Under the pieces are notes generated by a model. The model did not search any database. It was not told where the DNA came from and saw only the letters and a program-made list of their open reading frames with translations. This document shows positions 43,267 to 52,880 of a DNA stretch of 64,000 nucleotides, piece after piece. Within the stretch, counting starts at the first letter, position 1. The number at the start of each line of letters is the position of its first letter. The position numbers and the translations under genes were made by a program. The DNA is taken from assembly GCA_003523255.1 (NCBI GenBank), contig DPGH01000006.1, positions 131,783 to 195,782 of the forward strand, written 5' to 3'. Origin of the DNA: Clostridiales bacterium (GTDB lineage Bacteria; Bacillota; Clostridia; Christensenellales; Borkfalkiaceae).

Positions 43267-43718
43267 TTTTCGTCTTCCGTCTTAATCGCTTTATCTACGT
43301 ATAAAACGCCGTCTAAATGGTCGTTTTCATGACAAAAGGCTCTCGCTAAAAAACCGCTCGCTTTAACGGTAAAAGGCTTACCCTTTCTGTTAAACGCTTT
43401 AAAAGTTACGTTCATCGGGCGCTCGACGGTGCCCTGTCTGCCGCGAACGGACAGACAACCTTCTTCACCGATTTGCTTGCCGCTTGAAGAAACCATTACG
43501 GGATTTATACATTCGTATAACTTATCGTCAATATTTACTATAAAAATACGACGAAGAACGCCTATTTGCGGGGCAGCCAGCCCCACGCCGTCCGCTTTGT
43601 CGAGCGTTTCTTTCATATCGTCTAAAAGTTGTGCGGTTTTTTCACCGAAATCGGTTACCTCAAAACTTTTTTTTCTTAAAGTCGGGTCTCCGATTTGTAT
43701 AATGTTTCTTAATGCCAT
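43263..43718 (-). CDS. def: Peptide deformylase
   Basis: 151-residue metallohydrolase removing the N-formyl group. The three family motifs are present: GVGLAAPQIGV, EEGCLSVRG (metal Cys) and CHENDHLDG (HExxH). AGGTG precedes the ATG. It follows priA by 43 bases in the shared operon. Confidence 0.97.
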   Translation of the reverse strand: MALRNIIQIGDPTLRKKSFEVTDFGEKTAQLLDDMKETLDKADGVGLAAPQIGVLRRIFIVNIDDKLYECINPVMVSSSGKQIGEEGCLSVRGRQGTVERPMNVTFKAFNRKGKPFTVKASGFLARAFCHENDHLDGVLYVDKAIKTEDEK

Positions 43719-43761
43719 TTTTCACCTATGCGTTAAAATATTATCGCTTTATAAATTCGGT

Positions 43762-45960
43762 TTAAGAAAGGTTGTTAGGGTTTACCTCTATGTAGACCGA
43801 AACGCTGCCTTTATCGTATTTATTTATAACGGAGTACACTGTATCGGTAAGTTCGCCGCTTTCGTCGCATAATCTCATAAGAACCTGATAACGGTACTTA
43901 TTCTGCAATTTTTTAAGAGGCGCTTTCATACAACCGAAAAATACAAAATCCTTCTTTCTCTCGTTATAAAGCATATTTAATTCTTTGTATACGCTTTCGG
44001 TCGCCGCAAGCGATTTTTGTTCGTCCTCTCCGCTTATAAGCACTCTCACTATCTTTGTAAACGGCGGAAAACCTGTTGCCTTTCTTATAGAAATTTCTCT
44101 TTCGAAAAAACCTTTATAATCGTAGTTGACCGCAAAAGAAAGAACTTCGTTATCGGGAGAATACGTTTGCAATACTACTTTACCCGCTACGTCCGCACGA
44201 CCGGCACGACCCGAAACCTGCGTTAAAAGTTGAAACGTTCTTTCGCCGCTTCTGTAATCGGAAAAATGCAAACTCATATCCGCGTCGAGAATACCGACAA
44301 GCGTTACCGCGGGAAAATCGTGTCCCTTTGCAATCATTTGCGTTCCGACTAATATATCTGCCCCGCGAGAAGAAAATTCCTCCAAAATCTTTACGTGTCC
44401 GTCTTTGTTTTTCGTCGTATCTCTGTCCATACGGAGAACTTTTGCCGCGGGAAAAAGTTTTTTCAGTTCCGAAACAACTCTTTCCGTGCCGACGCCGCCA
44501 TATCTGATATACGGACTGCCGCATTCGGTACACGCCGTAACCATTTTGTATTTCGCTCCGCAATAATGACACAAAAGCGCGTCGTCCTCTTTATGATAGG
44601 TAAGCGAAACGTCGCAAAAATCGCACTTTTCAACGTGTCCGCACTCGGTGCAAATTACGGTTTTTGAATACCCGCGTTGATTTAAGAATATCATCGCCTG
44701 ATTGCCGCTTTTAAGGCACTCTTCGAGTTCGGATAAAAGCGCGGAAGAAAACGGAGAATTGTTGCCTCTTCTCACTTCTTTTCTCATATCGACGATTTCA
44801 ATTTCAGGTAAAGGTTTTGCGTTTATACGGTCGGGGAGTTCTATAAGATTATATTCGCCGTTTACTGCCTTAAGGTACGTGTCGATCGATGGCGTCGCAC
44901 TGCCGAGAACAAGTTTTGCACCGTTAAGTTCCGCCCGTTTTAACGCCACCTCTAACGTGGAATATCTCGGACTCGACTCGCTCGTATAACTTCCGTCGTG
45001 TTCTTCGTCGATAACGATCAACCCAAGGTTTTCAAGCGGGGCGAAAATCGCGCTACGTGCGCCTACGGCGATTTTAGCGTCGCCGTTTCTGAGTCTCCAC
45101 CATTCGTCGAATCGCTCTCCTGCCGATAAACCGCTATGTAAAATAGCCGCGCTGTCGCCGAATCTTGCGCGAAGTTGTCTGAAAGTTTGTGGGGTAAGCG
45201 CGATTTCCGGTACAAGAAATATAGCGGTTTTACCGCTTTGAATGGTTCTGTCGATAAGTTCGAGGTATACCTCGGTTTTGCCCGAGCCGGTTACGCCGTG
45301 TATAAGACTGACGGACTTACCGCCGTGCTCTACGGAGTACACCGCGTGATTTTGAGCTGTGGTAAGAGTTACGCTTCCTCTATCCGAAGATAAGTTTTTA
45401 TACGGAGAGCGATAATATTTTTCTTTAACCGTCTCCAAAAAACCTTTCGTTATAAGAGATTTGACGGCTTGTCCGCCGAATTGCGAATTAACGGCAGATA
45501 AAACGCTCGTACCGTTTTCCGATAAAAACTTAAGTATTTCTTTTTGTTTTATTGCGGTTTTGGAAAGAGTGGCGCATGCCTCCTCGATATTCACGCCGTC
45601 TTTAACGAAAACGAGTTCGGTATATTTTTCCTTTACCTTACCCTTTCTCATTTCGACAGGCAAAAAAAGACGTAACGCTATCGCTTTCGGCACGTAATAT
45701 TTTTTAGCCACGTATTCGCAAAGTTCAAGCGTTTCAGGAGTAAGCGCGGGCGTTTCTTCGATAAGGCGAGTTATGTTTTTTACTCGCTCGGGAGAAATTT
45801 CGCACGTTTCCTTTACACGAATAACAACGCCTTCGATATACGTTTTTCCGAACGGCACGACAACCCTGCTGCCCGCAACTACATTACGGTCGGCAAAGCG
45901 GTATTCGAATATTTTATCCGTTTCGGATGCGGCAATATCAACAATTACGTCGGCGTACAT
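43762..45960 (-). CDS. priA: Primosomal protein N' (PriA helicase)
   Basis: A 732-residue replication-restart helicase. The 3' DNA-binding domain is followed by Walker A GVTGSGKTEVYLEL, the DEEH box IDEEHDGSY, and an inserted zinc domain with CTECGHVEKCDFC and CHYCGAKY...CTECG, then motifs V and VI (GTQMIAKGHDFP, QVSGRAGRA). I place the start at ATG 45960; a GTG at 45993 would put the preceding hairpin inside the coding region. It is separated from rpoZ by a terminator-like hairpin. coaBC, which lies here in B. subtilis, is absent. Confidence 0.96.
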   Translation of the reverse strand: MYADVIVDIAASETDKIFEYRFADRNVVAGSRVVVPFGKTYIEGVVIRVKETCEISPERVKNITRLIEETPALTPETLELCEYVAKKYYVPKAIALRLFLPVEMRKGKVKEKYTELVFVKDGVNIEEACATLSKTAIKQKEILKFLSENGTSVLSAVNSQFGGQAVKSLITKGFLETVKEKYYRSPYKNLSSDRGSVTLTTAQNHAVYSVEHGGKSVSLIHGVTGSGKTEVYLELIDRTIQSGKTAIFLVPEIALTPQTFRQLRARFGDSAAILHSGLSAGERFDEWWRLRNGDAKIAVGARSAIFAPLENLGLIVIDEEHDGSYTSESSPRYSTLEVALKRAELNGAKLVLGSATPSIDTYLKAVNGEYNLIELPDRINAKPLPEIEIVDMRKEVRRGNNSPFSSALLSELEECLKSGNQAMIFLNQRGYSKTVICTECGHVEKCDFCDVSLTYHKEDDALLCHYCGAKYKMVTACTECGSPYIRYGGVGTERVVSELKKLFPAAKVLRMDRDTTKNKDGHVKILEEFSSRGADILVGTQMIAKGHDFPAVTLVGILDADMSLHFSDYRSGERTFQLLTQVSGRAGRADVAGKVVLQTYSPDNEVLSFAVNYDYKGFFEREISIRKATGFPPFTKIVRVLISGEDEQKSLAATESVYKELNMLYNERKKDFVFFGCMKAPLKKLQNKYRYQVLMRLCDESGELTDTVYSVINKYDKGSVSVYIEVNPNNLS

Positions 45961-45993
45961 AAATAAAACGTGTTCACCCCGAAAGGTGAACAC
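45961..45993 (-). terminator. Terminator-like hairpin between rpoZ and priA
   Basis: Perfect 9-bp stem GTGTTCACC / GGTGAACAC with a 6-base loop, followed on the minus strand by GTTTTATTT. Its imperfect T-run suggests partial termination, lowering priA relative to rpoZ. Confidence 0.7.
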
Positions 45994-45998
45994 TTCGA

Positions 45999-46202
45999 TC
46001 AGTCGTTGGTCGCGATAAGTTTTCCGTCGTAAATTTCCTGCGCGGCAACCGAAAGAGGTTTTTCGTTATCGGGAAGTTCGGTGTATCCTTGATTTTGCGC
46101 TTGTTCCATCAGTTGTCTCGCACGTTTGCTGGCAACTACGCATAATGCGTATTTAGAACCTATTTTGTCTGCAAGATCGTCGATCGGCGGTTTATGTATC
46201 AT
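45999..46202 (-). CDS. rpoZ: RNA polymerase omega subunit
   Basis: 67 residues. IDDLADKIGSKYALCVVASK is the typical omega N-terminus, followed by RARQLMEQ and the AAQEIYDGKL end. Omega aids assembly of RNA polymerase. It lies directly downstream of gmk, the conserved order in Firmicutes. Confidence 0.95.
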   Translation of the reverse strand: MIHKPPIDDLADKIGSKYALCVVASKRARQLMEQAQNQGYTELPDNEKPLSVAAQEIYDGKLIATND

Positions 46203-46239
46203 AATTTATTCTCCTTTTACTTTAAGTTTTTACGGAATT

Positions 46240-46797
46240 TTACCCGTTTTTTTTGTTATTCAATATTTTTTCGACCTCTTCGACCGCTCTTTCGAGGTCG
46301 TCGTTTACAACCGTATAATCATAAAGGTCTTTTTTGCTTATTTCGTAAGAAATTCTGTCCATTCGCCTTAAAATCAACTCTTCGCTTTCGGTATGGCGTT
46401 TTTCAAGCCTGCGCTTAACCTCGGCTAAAGACGGCGGCAATATCATAATGAGAACAGCCTCGTTAAAATTCTTTTTTACCGCAAGTCCGCCGTTTACGTC
46501 GATTTCAAGCAAAACGTCGTTAGTCTTTAACTTTTCGTTTACAAAGTCTTTCGGCGTGCCGTAATAGTTATCGAAGTGGTTAGAATATTCCAAAAATCCG
46601 TTTGCGGCGATTTTGTTCTCAAACGCCTCTTTGGTAATGAAAAAGTAGTCCTTACCGTCCACTTCTCCCCGCCGCGGCGCTCTCGTGGTACATGAAACGC
46701 TGAGTTTTACGTTGTCGTTTCTTTCGACGATTTTTTTAGCAATCGTTCCCTTGCCGACTCCGGAGGGTCCGGATATAACAAAAAGCACGTTTTTCAT
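46240..46797 (-). CDS. gmk: Guanylate kinase
   Basis: 185 residues, phosphorylating GMP to GDP. P-loop ISGPSGVGKGT (9-19), GMP-binding SVSCTTRAPRRGEVDGKDYFF and EYSNHFDNYYGTP, and the lid region with RMDRISYEISKKDLYDYTVVND. It follows yicC by one base; remA, present between them in B. subtilis, is missing. Confidence 0.97.
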   Translation of the reverse strand: MKNVLFVISGPSGVGKGTIAKKIVERNDNVKLSVSCTTRAPRRGEVDGKDYFFITKEAFENKIAANGFLEYSNHFDNYYGTPKDFVNEKLKTNDVLLEIDVNGGLAVKKNFNEAVLIMILPPSLAEVKRRLEKRHTESEELILRRMDRISYEISKKDLYDYTVVNDDLERAVEEVEKILNNKKNG

Positions 46798-46798
46798 A

Positions 46799-47668
46799 TC
46801 ACTCTACGTTTTGTACCTGTTCTCTGACTTTTTCGATTTCGTTTTTAAGCGAAAGCGCGTAGCCCGTAATCGTTACGTCGTTTGATTTAGAGCATATCGT
46901 GTTGGCTTCTCTGTTGAATTCTTGCATCAAAAAATCTAACTTTTTACCCGTGCGTTCGGTTTTCGCTATTTCGCGGAACTGCGCAACGTGCGAAAAAAGT
47001 CTTGTAATCTCTTCGTCAATATTAACTTTATCGGCATAAAAAGCCGCCTCGGACAAAAATCTTGCCTCGTCGTATTTTACGTCGCCTAAAATTTCACGCA
47101 TACGCGATTTGAGTTTTTCTCTGTAATTTTCTGTTACGGACGGCGCAACGTGTTTAATTTTACCCACAATATCCTCTATCTCGGTTACTCTCGAAAGCAT
47201 ATCGGCGCAAAGTTTTTCGCCCTCGGTTTTACGCATAGCGTTAAACCTTTCGCAGACTTCCGAAACAACGCAGACGAGAGTTCCTTCCAAATCCGAATAA
47301 TCAACGTTGCCGTCGTCCGCAATAACGTCTGGCATTCTTATAATCGAAGAAACGGTAACGTCGTTCGGAACGGAAAGCCTTTCCGCTATTTTTTGAGCGG
47401 CTGCGTAATAGCCTGCGGCTTTTTCGAGATTAACGTTTACGGAAGCGGGTCTGACCCGTAAGTCGGTAAAATTTATAAACAAATCAACCCGACCGCGCGA
47501 TATATATTTTGCTACGGTTTTTCTTAACGTGTCTTCAAACGCAATGAAAACGCGCGGCATTTTAGCGTTAAAATCGAATTGTCTGTTGTTTACGGATTTA
47601 ATTTCCGCTGTGAGCGTAACGTTCCCGTCCGAATATTCCGCTTTGCCGTAGCCGGTCATACTTAACAT
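46799..47668 (-). CDS. yicC: YicC family endoribonuclease
   Basis: 289 residues. The N-terminal MLSMTGYGKAEYSDGNVT and SVNNRQFDFNAKMPR, and the C-terminal LDFLMQEFNREANTICSKSND, define the YicC/YloC family, which has been shown to be an endoribonuclease in E. coli and Bacillus. The ATG at 47668 has GGAG 7 bases upstream. It heads the gmk-rpoZ-priA operon with its own promoter. Confidence 0.94.
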   Translation of the reverse strand: MLSMTGYGKAEYSDGNVTLTAEIKSVNNRQFDFNAKMPRVFIAFEDTLRKTVAKYISRGRVDLFINFTDLRVRPASVNVNLEKAAGYYAAAQKIAERLSVPNDVTVSSIIRMPDVIADDGNVDYSDLEGTLVCVVSEVCERFNAMRKTEGEKLCADMLSRVTEIEDIVGKIKHVAPSVTENYREKLKSRMREILGDVKYDEARFLSEAAFYADKVNIDEEITRLFSHVAQFREIAKTERTGKKLDFLMQEFNREANTICSKSNDVTITGYALSLKNEIEKVREQVQNVE

Positions 47669-47701
47669 AAAATCACTCCGCAAGTCCGTTATTGATAATA
47701 T

Positions 47702-47730
47702 ATTTTATCACATAACTTATTTTTAATCAA
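47702..47730 (-). promoter_or_regulatory. Sigma-A promoter of the yicC operon
   Basis: TTGATT (47725-47730), 17 bases, TAAAAT (47702-47707) on the minus strand; the -35 box overlaps the ligA stop codon. Confidence 0.7.
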
Positions 47731-49667
47731 CTCTTTACAAGCGATTTAAACGTTTCTTCGTCCATTATTTTTATATTCAACGCGCGCGCTTTATCGAGTT
47801 TACTCCCCGCGTTTTCTCCGGCAAGAACGACCGTTACGTTTTTAGAAACGGAAGAAAGCACTTCTCCTCCGAGACTTTCTATGATTTTTGCGGCTTCATC
47901 ACGCTTATAATCGCTAAGCGTACCGGTCAAAACGAACTTTTCGCCTGCAAAAACGTTGCCCTTTGCCTCTTCGGAGTAAACGACCGTTATACCGAGAGAC
48001 AAAAGAGCGTTTATTTCGTTCAAATTGCTTTCGTCGTTAAAGTAACCCGTTATGCAATCGGCTGTAATTTCACCGATATCTCCGAGAGAAATAAGCGTTT
48101 CTTTATCGGCAGACATCAACGCTCGTAAACTTTTAAAATTTTTAGCCAAATCGGAAGCGGTTTTTTTACCAACGTTGTCTATTCCGAGCGCGAAAATAAA
48201 GTTAGCAAGATTAACGTTTTTGGAGCGTTGCAACGCACCGTAGAGATTATCAGTTTTTGCGTCCTTAAACCCTTCGAGCGACAATAATTCTTCTCTTTTA
48301 AGCCTATACAAATCGCTTGCGTTTTCCACCCCGAAAGCGTCGTATAAAAGCAAAGCGGTTTGCTCCGAAAACCCCTCGACGTTCATTCCGTTTTTGCACG
48401 CGAAATTAGCAAGTTTAGCGATAACCCGAGGTTTACAACGTTTGTTCGGGCAAAAAAGATTTGCTCCCGTTTCAACGAGAGTCGTGCCGCAATAGGGACA
48501 TTTTTCCGGCTTAACAACGTCTATGCAATCGTCAAACACTTCGGTCGTGCCGAGAATTTCCGGAATAACTTCGTTACTACGGCGAACTAAAACACGCGCG
48601 CCTATTTTTACTTTTTTACGAATTACGTCGCCGTAGTTATTCAACGTTGCTTTCTTAACCGTAGCCCCCGCAAGAAAAGTCGGCTCCAAAATTCCGAGCG
48701 GAGTAAGTTTACCCGTTCTCCCGACCTGCCATATTACGTCTTTAAGAATAGTCGTAATCTCTTCCGCCTCGAACTTAAACGCGATAGCCCAACGCGGAAA
48801 TTTATCGGTACTGCCCATTTCTTTTCTACGCGAAAACTCGTTTACTTTTACCACCGCGCCGTCAGTTAAAATATCAAGAGATTTTCTCGTGTTTTTAATT
48901 TCATTTATGGCAGACATAACCTCGTTTATATCTTTGCAGACGCGTAAAAACGGATGAACCTTAAACCCGTTATCGCGCAAAAAGTCAACGCATTCTGTCT
49001 GAGTGTTAAAACCGCCTTCCGACGCATAATTAACGTTATAAAACATTATTTCAACCCGCCGTTTTTCGGTAACTTTCGGGTCAAGATTTCTTATTGCCCC
49101 CGCCACAGCGTTACGCGCGTTTTTAAGCGGCTCTTCGGCAGTCTTATTATATTCGTCCAAAACGGACAGACGCATTATTGCTTCGCCCTGGACCTCTATC
49201 GTTCCCTTATAATTTATCGTTAAAGGAAAACTCTTTATCGTAAGTACCTGCGCCGTAACGTCCTCTCCTTCGACTCCGTTACCACGGGTAGAAGCGCATA
49301 AAAATTTACCGTCTTGATAGGTTATGCAAATGGTAAGCCCGTCAAATTTATACTCTACGGTATACTCGAAAGATTTTTCTCCCGAATGAATTCGTTTATC
49401 GAAAGCAAGCATTTCCTCTTCCGTCGTGGCCTTGTCAAGACTGTAAAGCCTTTCGATATGTTTATGTTTTTTAAATGCCGTTATAGGTTCGCCGCCGACC
49501 CTTTTTGTCGGGGAGTCAAACAAAACGACGCCTGTCGATTTTTCGAGTTTAACGAGTTCGTCGTATAGCGCGTCGTACTCACCGTCTGAAACTGTCGGAT
49601 TATCAAGCACGTAATACTCGTACGCATATTTATTAAGCGTATCAACGAGTTCTTTCATTCTGTCCAT
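47727..49667 (-). CDS. ligA: NAD-dependent DNA ligase LigA
   Basis: 646 residues in the standard order: NAD-binding Ia domain (YEYYVLDNPTVSDGEYDALY), adenylation domain with the lysine in EYKFDGLTI, OB fold, a four-cysteine zinc finger (CPYCGTT ... CPNKRC), helix-hairpin-helix domain, and a C-terminal BRCT domain (GEKFVLTGTLSDYKRDEAAK). It follows pcrA by one base. Confidence 0.97.
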   Translation of the reverse strand: MDRMKELVDTLNKYAYEYYVLDNPTVSDGEYDALYDELVKLEKSTGVVLFDSPTKRVGGEPITAFKKHKHIERLYSLDKATTEEEMLAFDKRIHSGEKSFEYTVEYKFDGLTICITYQDGKFLCASTRGNGVEGEDVTAQVLTIKSFPLTINYKGTIEVQGEAIMRLSVLDEYNKTAEEPLKNARNAVAGAIRNLDPKVTEKRRVEIMFYNVNYASEGGFNTQTECVDFLRDNGFKVHPFLRVCKDINEVMSAINEIKNTRKSLDILTDGAVVKVNEFSRRKEMGSTDKFPRWAIAFKFEAEEITTILKDVIWQVGRTGKLTPLGILEPTFLAGATVKKATLNNYGDVIRKKVKIGARVLVRRSNEVIPEILGTTEVFDDCIDVVKPEKCPYCGTTLVETGANLFCPNKRCKPRVIAKLANFACKNGMNVEGFSEQTALLLYDAFGVENASDLYRLKREELLSLEGFKDAKTDNLYGALQRSKNVNLANFIFALGIDNVGKKTASDLAKNFKSLRALMSADKETLISLGDIGEITADCITGYFNDESNLNEINALLSLGITVVYSEEAKGNVFAGEKFVLTGTLSDYKRDEAAKIIESLGGEVLSSVSKNVTVVLAGENAGSKLDKARALNIKIMDEETFKSLVKS

Positions 49668-49668
49668 A

Positions 49669-51918
49669 TCAAATCAACTCCATAGGCGCGTATTTTGCAG
49701 AAAGAGATTTTATCCCGACGCCTTTAAATGCAACGTCCACTATAATATTATCTCCGCTGCCCTTAACGTTTATAACGATTCCCTCGCCGAATTTTTGATG
49801 CCGAACTTTAACCCCCGATTTATAACGCGAAAAGTCGGAGTTCACCCGTTCCATAGGCTTATTTCCTTTAAGCATGGTCTTGGCATAACCCGAAGAATAC
49901 CCGCCGCCGTTTGAAAAAGAATAATTTTCTCCGTCGGAATAGTCGTTTTTATATCCGTACCCTTCGCGATATTTATCTGCTGAGGGCGTTTTTGCTTCAA
50001 CGGAATACCCCAAAGAACGTTTTGCTTCTTTAAAAAAGCGGGACTCCACCGTATATTCGCGTTTTCCGTATAAATATCTGCTCGTCGCGCGGAGCAAGTA
50101 CAGCCTTTTTCTCGCACGAGTTACGGCAACATACATAAGCCGACGTTCTTCTTCCATATCCGTTTCGTTATCGTACGCCCTCGAAACGGGGAAAATTCTT
50201 TCGTCAAGCCCCGCCACGAAAACACAATCGTATTCGAGCCCCTTCGACGCGTGTATCGTCGCTATCGTAACGGCGTCGCCGTCGTTTATCGTATCGGTGT
50301 CGGTACTGAGCGTTACGGAATTAAGGTAATCGGAAAGGCTTACGTCGCCGTTATCTTTTTCAAATTGCTCGGCAGAGTTTAAAAGTTCGCTTAAATTGTA
50401 TAGTCTTGAAGTGTTTTCTTCGGTTTTTTCGGCAAACTGTTCATAAAACTCGGTTTCTTCGAGCATATATCTCATAGTATCCGTTATGGCGTGTTTTTCC
50501 GAGTATTCTTTAAGTCTTTCAATAAGACTTCTGAACGCCGTCAACTTCTGTTTTGCCGCGCCGCTTATCGGCGAGTTTGCGATAACGCCCACACCCTCAT
50601 ACAAAGAAAAACCATACGAATCGCAAAACTCTCTCAAATCGTTAAGCGTTTTATCTCCTATTCCTCTTTTTGGAAACGCAACGCATCTTAAAAACGCTTC
50701 GTTATCTTTGGGATTGTTTATAAGTTTAAGATATGAAAGCGCGTCTTTAATCTCTTTTCTTTCAAAAAACCTGAACCCGCCGTAAACCTTATAAGGAATG
50801 CCGTATTTGGTAAATTCCTGCTCGAATGCACGAGATAAAGCGTTTACGCGCATAAATACCGCAAAATCTTTGTAACTTTCTCCACCACGAGCCATAACGT
50901 TTTTTATTTGCAACGCGGCGTAAGTCGCCTCGTTGTTTTCATCGGTACCGATAAAAGTTTCTACCCTGGCGCCGTCATCGTTATCCGTCCAAAGCGTTTT
51001 ATCCCTTCTCGACGTATTGTTTGCGATTATGTCGTTGGCAAGTTTAAGTATTTTTTTAGTAGAACGATAATTTTGTTCGAGTTTATATATTTTCGCCCCG
51101 CGGTAAATGTCATCGAAAGACAAAATATTTTCGATTTTTGCACCGCGCCATCCGTAAATACTTTGGTCGTCGTCTCCGACAACGAAAAGATTGCCGTGCC
51201 TTACCGAAAGTCTTTGCGCGATTGCAAACTGAACTTTATTCGTATCCTGAAACTCGTCTATATGTACGTATTTAAATTTATCAGAATAGTAATCGGCAAC
51301 TTCCGGAAACCGCGAAAAAAGTTCGTACGTTTTAAAAAGCAAGTCGTCGAAATCGAACGAATTAGAACTTTTGAGATTTTTTTCGTAAGCGGAATAAATC
51401 GCAAAAATTTCGTCGGCAAACTTAATTTCGCAATATTCTTTCTTAAAATCGTCCGGCGTTAAACAATCGTTTTTAGCGGCTGAAATATAGTATTTTGCCG
51501 ATTTAACCAAGCCATCGTCCTCGAAGCCGAGTTCCCTTGTTACGGCTTTAAGCGCACGGTCCTTATCCGTTTCATCGTAAATCGAAAAGTTTTTGTCGTA
51601 TCCGAGTTTATCCGCATTGGAACGAAGTATCCTTACACACATACTATGGATAGTCGAAACCCACATATCGGAAACGTCTCCGATAAGACCTTCTAACCTC
51701 TCTTTCATTTCTCCCGCTGCTTTATTCGTAAAAGTAATTGCGGCAATCTCGTAAGATTTTACACCCTTTTCAAGCACAAGATAGGCTATTCTGCTCGTTA
51801 AAACGCGGGTTTTACCGCTCCCGGCGCCGGCAATAACGAGAACCGCGCCCTCAGTGTCGAGAACGGGTTTTATTTGATCTTTATTAAGTTTTGACAAAAT
51901 CTCTTCTATCGTTTTCAT
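49669..51918 (-). CDS. pcrA: ATP-dependent DNA helicase PcrA/UvrD
   Basis: 749-residue superfamily 1A helicase: Walker A AGAGSGKTRVLTSRIAYL (about 32-39), HIDEFQDTN (motif II), GDDDQSIYGWRGA (motif III), TIHASKGLEYD (motif V) and VAVTRARKRLYL (motif VI), then a C-terminal tudor-like end (VRHQKFGEGIVINV). It is followed by ligA, the usual Firmicute pair. A promoter ends 8 bases before the ATG and there is no ribosome-binding site, so the message may be leaderless. Confidence 0.97.
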   Translation of the reverse strand: MKTIEEILSKLNKDQIKPVLDTEGAVLVIAGAGSGKTRVLTSRIAYLVLEKGVKSYEIAAITFTNKAAGEMKERLEGLIGDVSDMWVSTIHSMCVRILRSNADKLGYDKNFSIYDETDKDRALKAVTRELGFEDDGLVKSAKYYISAAKNDCLTPDDFKKEYCEIKFADEIFAIYSAYEKNLKSSNSFDFDDLLFKTYELFSRFPEVADYYSDKFKYVHIDEFQDTNKVQFAIAQRLSVRHGNLFVVGDDDQSIYGWRGAKIENILSFDDIYRGAKIYKLEQNYRSTKKILKLANDIIANNTSRRDKTLWTDNDDGARVETFIGTDENNEATYAALQIKNVMARGGESYKDFAVFMRVNALSRAFEQEFTKYGIPYKVYGGFRFFERKEIKDALSYLKLINNPKDNEAFLRCVAFPKRGIGDKTLNDLREFCDSYGFSLYEGVGVIANSPISGAAKQKLTAFRSLIERLKEYSEKHAITDTMRYMLEETEFYEQFAEKTEENTSRLYNLSELLNSAEQFEKDNGDVSLSDYLNSVTLSTDTDTINDGDAVTIATIHASKGLEYDCVFVAGLDERIFPVSRAYDNETDMEEERRLMYVAVTRARKRLYLLRATSRYLYGKREYTVESRFFKEAKRSLGYSVEAKTPSADKYREGYGYKNDYSDGENYSFSNGGGYSSGYAKTMLKGNKPMERVNSDFSRYKSGVKVRHQKFGEGIVINVKGSGDNIIVDVAFKGVGIKSLSAKYAPMELI

Positions 51919-51926
51919 ACCGTTTT

Positions 51927-51956
51927 ATTTTAGCATAAACCGCCGTGCTTTATCAA
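51927..51956 (-). promoter_or_regulatory. Sigma-A promoter of pcrA-ligA, abutting the start codon
   Basis: TTGATA (51951-51956), 18 bases, TAAAAT (51927-51932). Only 8 bases separate the -10 box from the pcrA ATG (51916-51918), predicting a 5' leader of about 0-3 bases. Confidence 0.7.
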
Positions 51957-51988
51957 GTAATGATTAAAAAATAATACCAAATATTTAA

Positions 51989-52018
51989 TTGATTAAAATG
52001 CGCGTGTTGTGTTAATAT
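51989..52018 (+). promoter_or_regulatory. Promoter of the SDR-pyridoxal kinase pair
   Basis: TTGATT (51989-51994), 18 bases, TAATAT (52013-52018), 16 bases before the ATG. Confidence 0.55.
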
Positions 52019-52034
52019 ACATTAGGGTGGCAGT

Positions 52035-52880
52035 ATGAAAAAAAAATGGCTTAACGAAAAAACCTTTTTAGTAAGCGGCGCGAGCGGCGGTATCGGGTTT
52101 AATCTTTCTAAAATTCTTATAGAAAAACACGGTTGCAAAATTATCGCACTTGCAAGAAACGAGAAAAATCTTATTTCAGCAAAAAATTCTCTCGGAGATA
52201 ACGGCGATAAATACGAATATAAAGTTTTCGACGTGTCCGTACCCGAAAACTGGAAAAATCTTTCAGAAGAGTTTTCGTATAATAACGTCAAAATCGACGG
52301 TATTATAAACAACGCGGGTTTTATGCTACCCTTCGCTACATTTGAAAAATATACCGAAAAAGAGATAAACGAAATAGTATATACAAACTTTCTCTCGGTT
52401 ATATATTCGGTAAAATATCTCATGCCGCTTATAAAGCAATCTTCTACCCCTGCGATTATAAATATCGCAAGCGCGGCGGGCAACTGTGCGGTCGTCGGCG
52501 AAAGCATGTATTGCGCGACTAAATTCGCAGTAAAGGGATTTACCGAAACTCTTAGACAGGAATATAAAAAACGCGTGTACGTGGCGGGTGTTTACCCGGG
52601 TTTTATCGATACGAACATATTAAACAGAATGTCCGTAAACGATAAAGAAAACAAACTTATTCATAAACTCATGCTACCCGCGGATAAGGCCGCGAGAAAA
52701 ATAGTTAAAGGTTTATGTAAGAAAAAATCAGCGATTATTACCGGGGCTGACGGTAAAAGTATGAGTTTTTTTGCAAGAGTAATGCCGAAAGCCACGCCGT
52801 CTATCGTAACTAAAGTATTAAAATCCTCAAAACTCGATTTATTTAAAGACGTATTTAACGAAAAGGAGAATTTAAAATGA
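52035..52880 (+). CDS. Short-chain dehydrogenase/reductase
   Basis: 281 residues, classical SDR: NAD(P)-binding SGASGGIG (about 14-21), INNAG (about 90-94), catalytic Ser in NIASAAGN and YCATKFAVKG (Tyr/Lys), then YPGFIDTNI. An AGGG site precedes the ATG. The C-terminal extension SFFARVMPKATPSIVTKVLKSSK resembles SDR members of the DltE/YqjQ type. Its substrate cannot be read. The stop overlaps the next gene by 4 bases (ATGA). Confidence 0.9.
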   Translation: MKKKWLNEKTFLVSGASGGIGFNLSKILIEKHGCKIIALARNEKNLISAKNSLGDNGDKYEYKVFDVSVPENWKNLSEEFSYNNVKIDGIINNAGFMLPFATFEKYTEKEINEIVYTNFLSVIYSVKYLMPLIKQSSTPAIINIASAAGNCAVVGESMYCATKFAVKGFTETLRQEYKKRVYVAGVYPGFIDTNILNRMSVNDKENKLIHKLMLPADKAARKIVKGLCKKKSAIITGADGKSMSFFARVMPKATPSIVTKVLKSSKLDLFKDVFNEKENLK

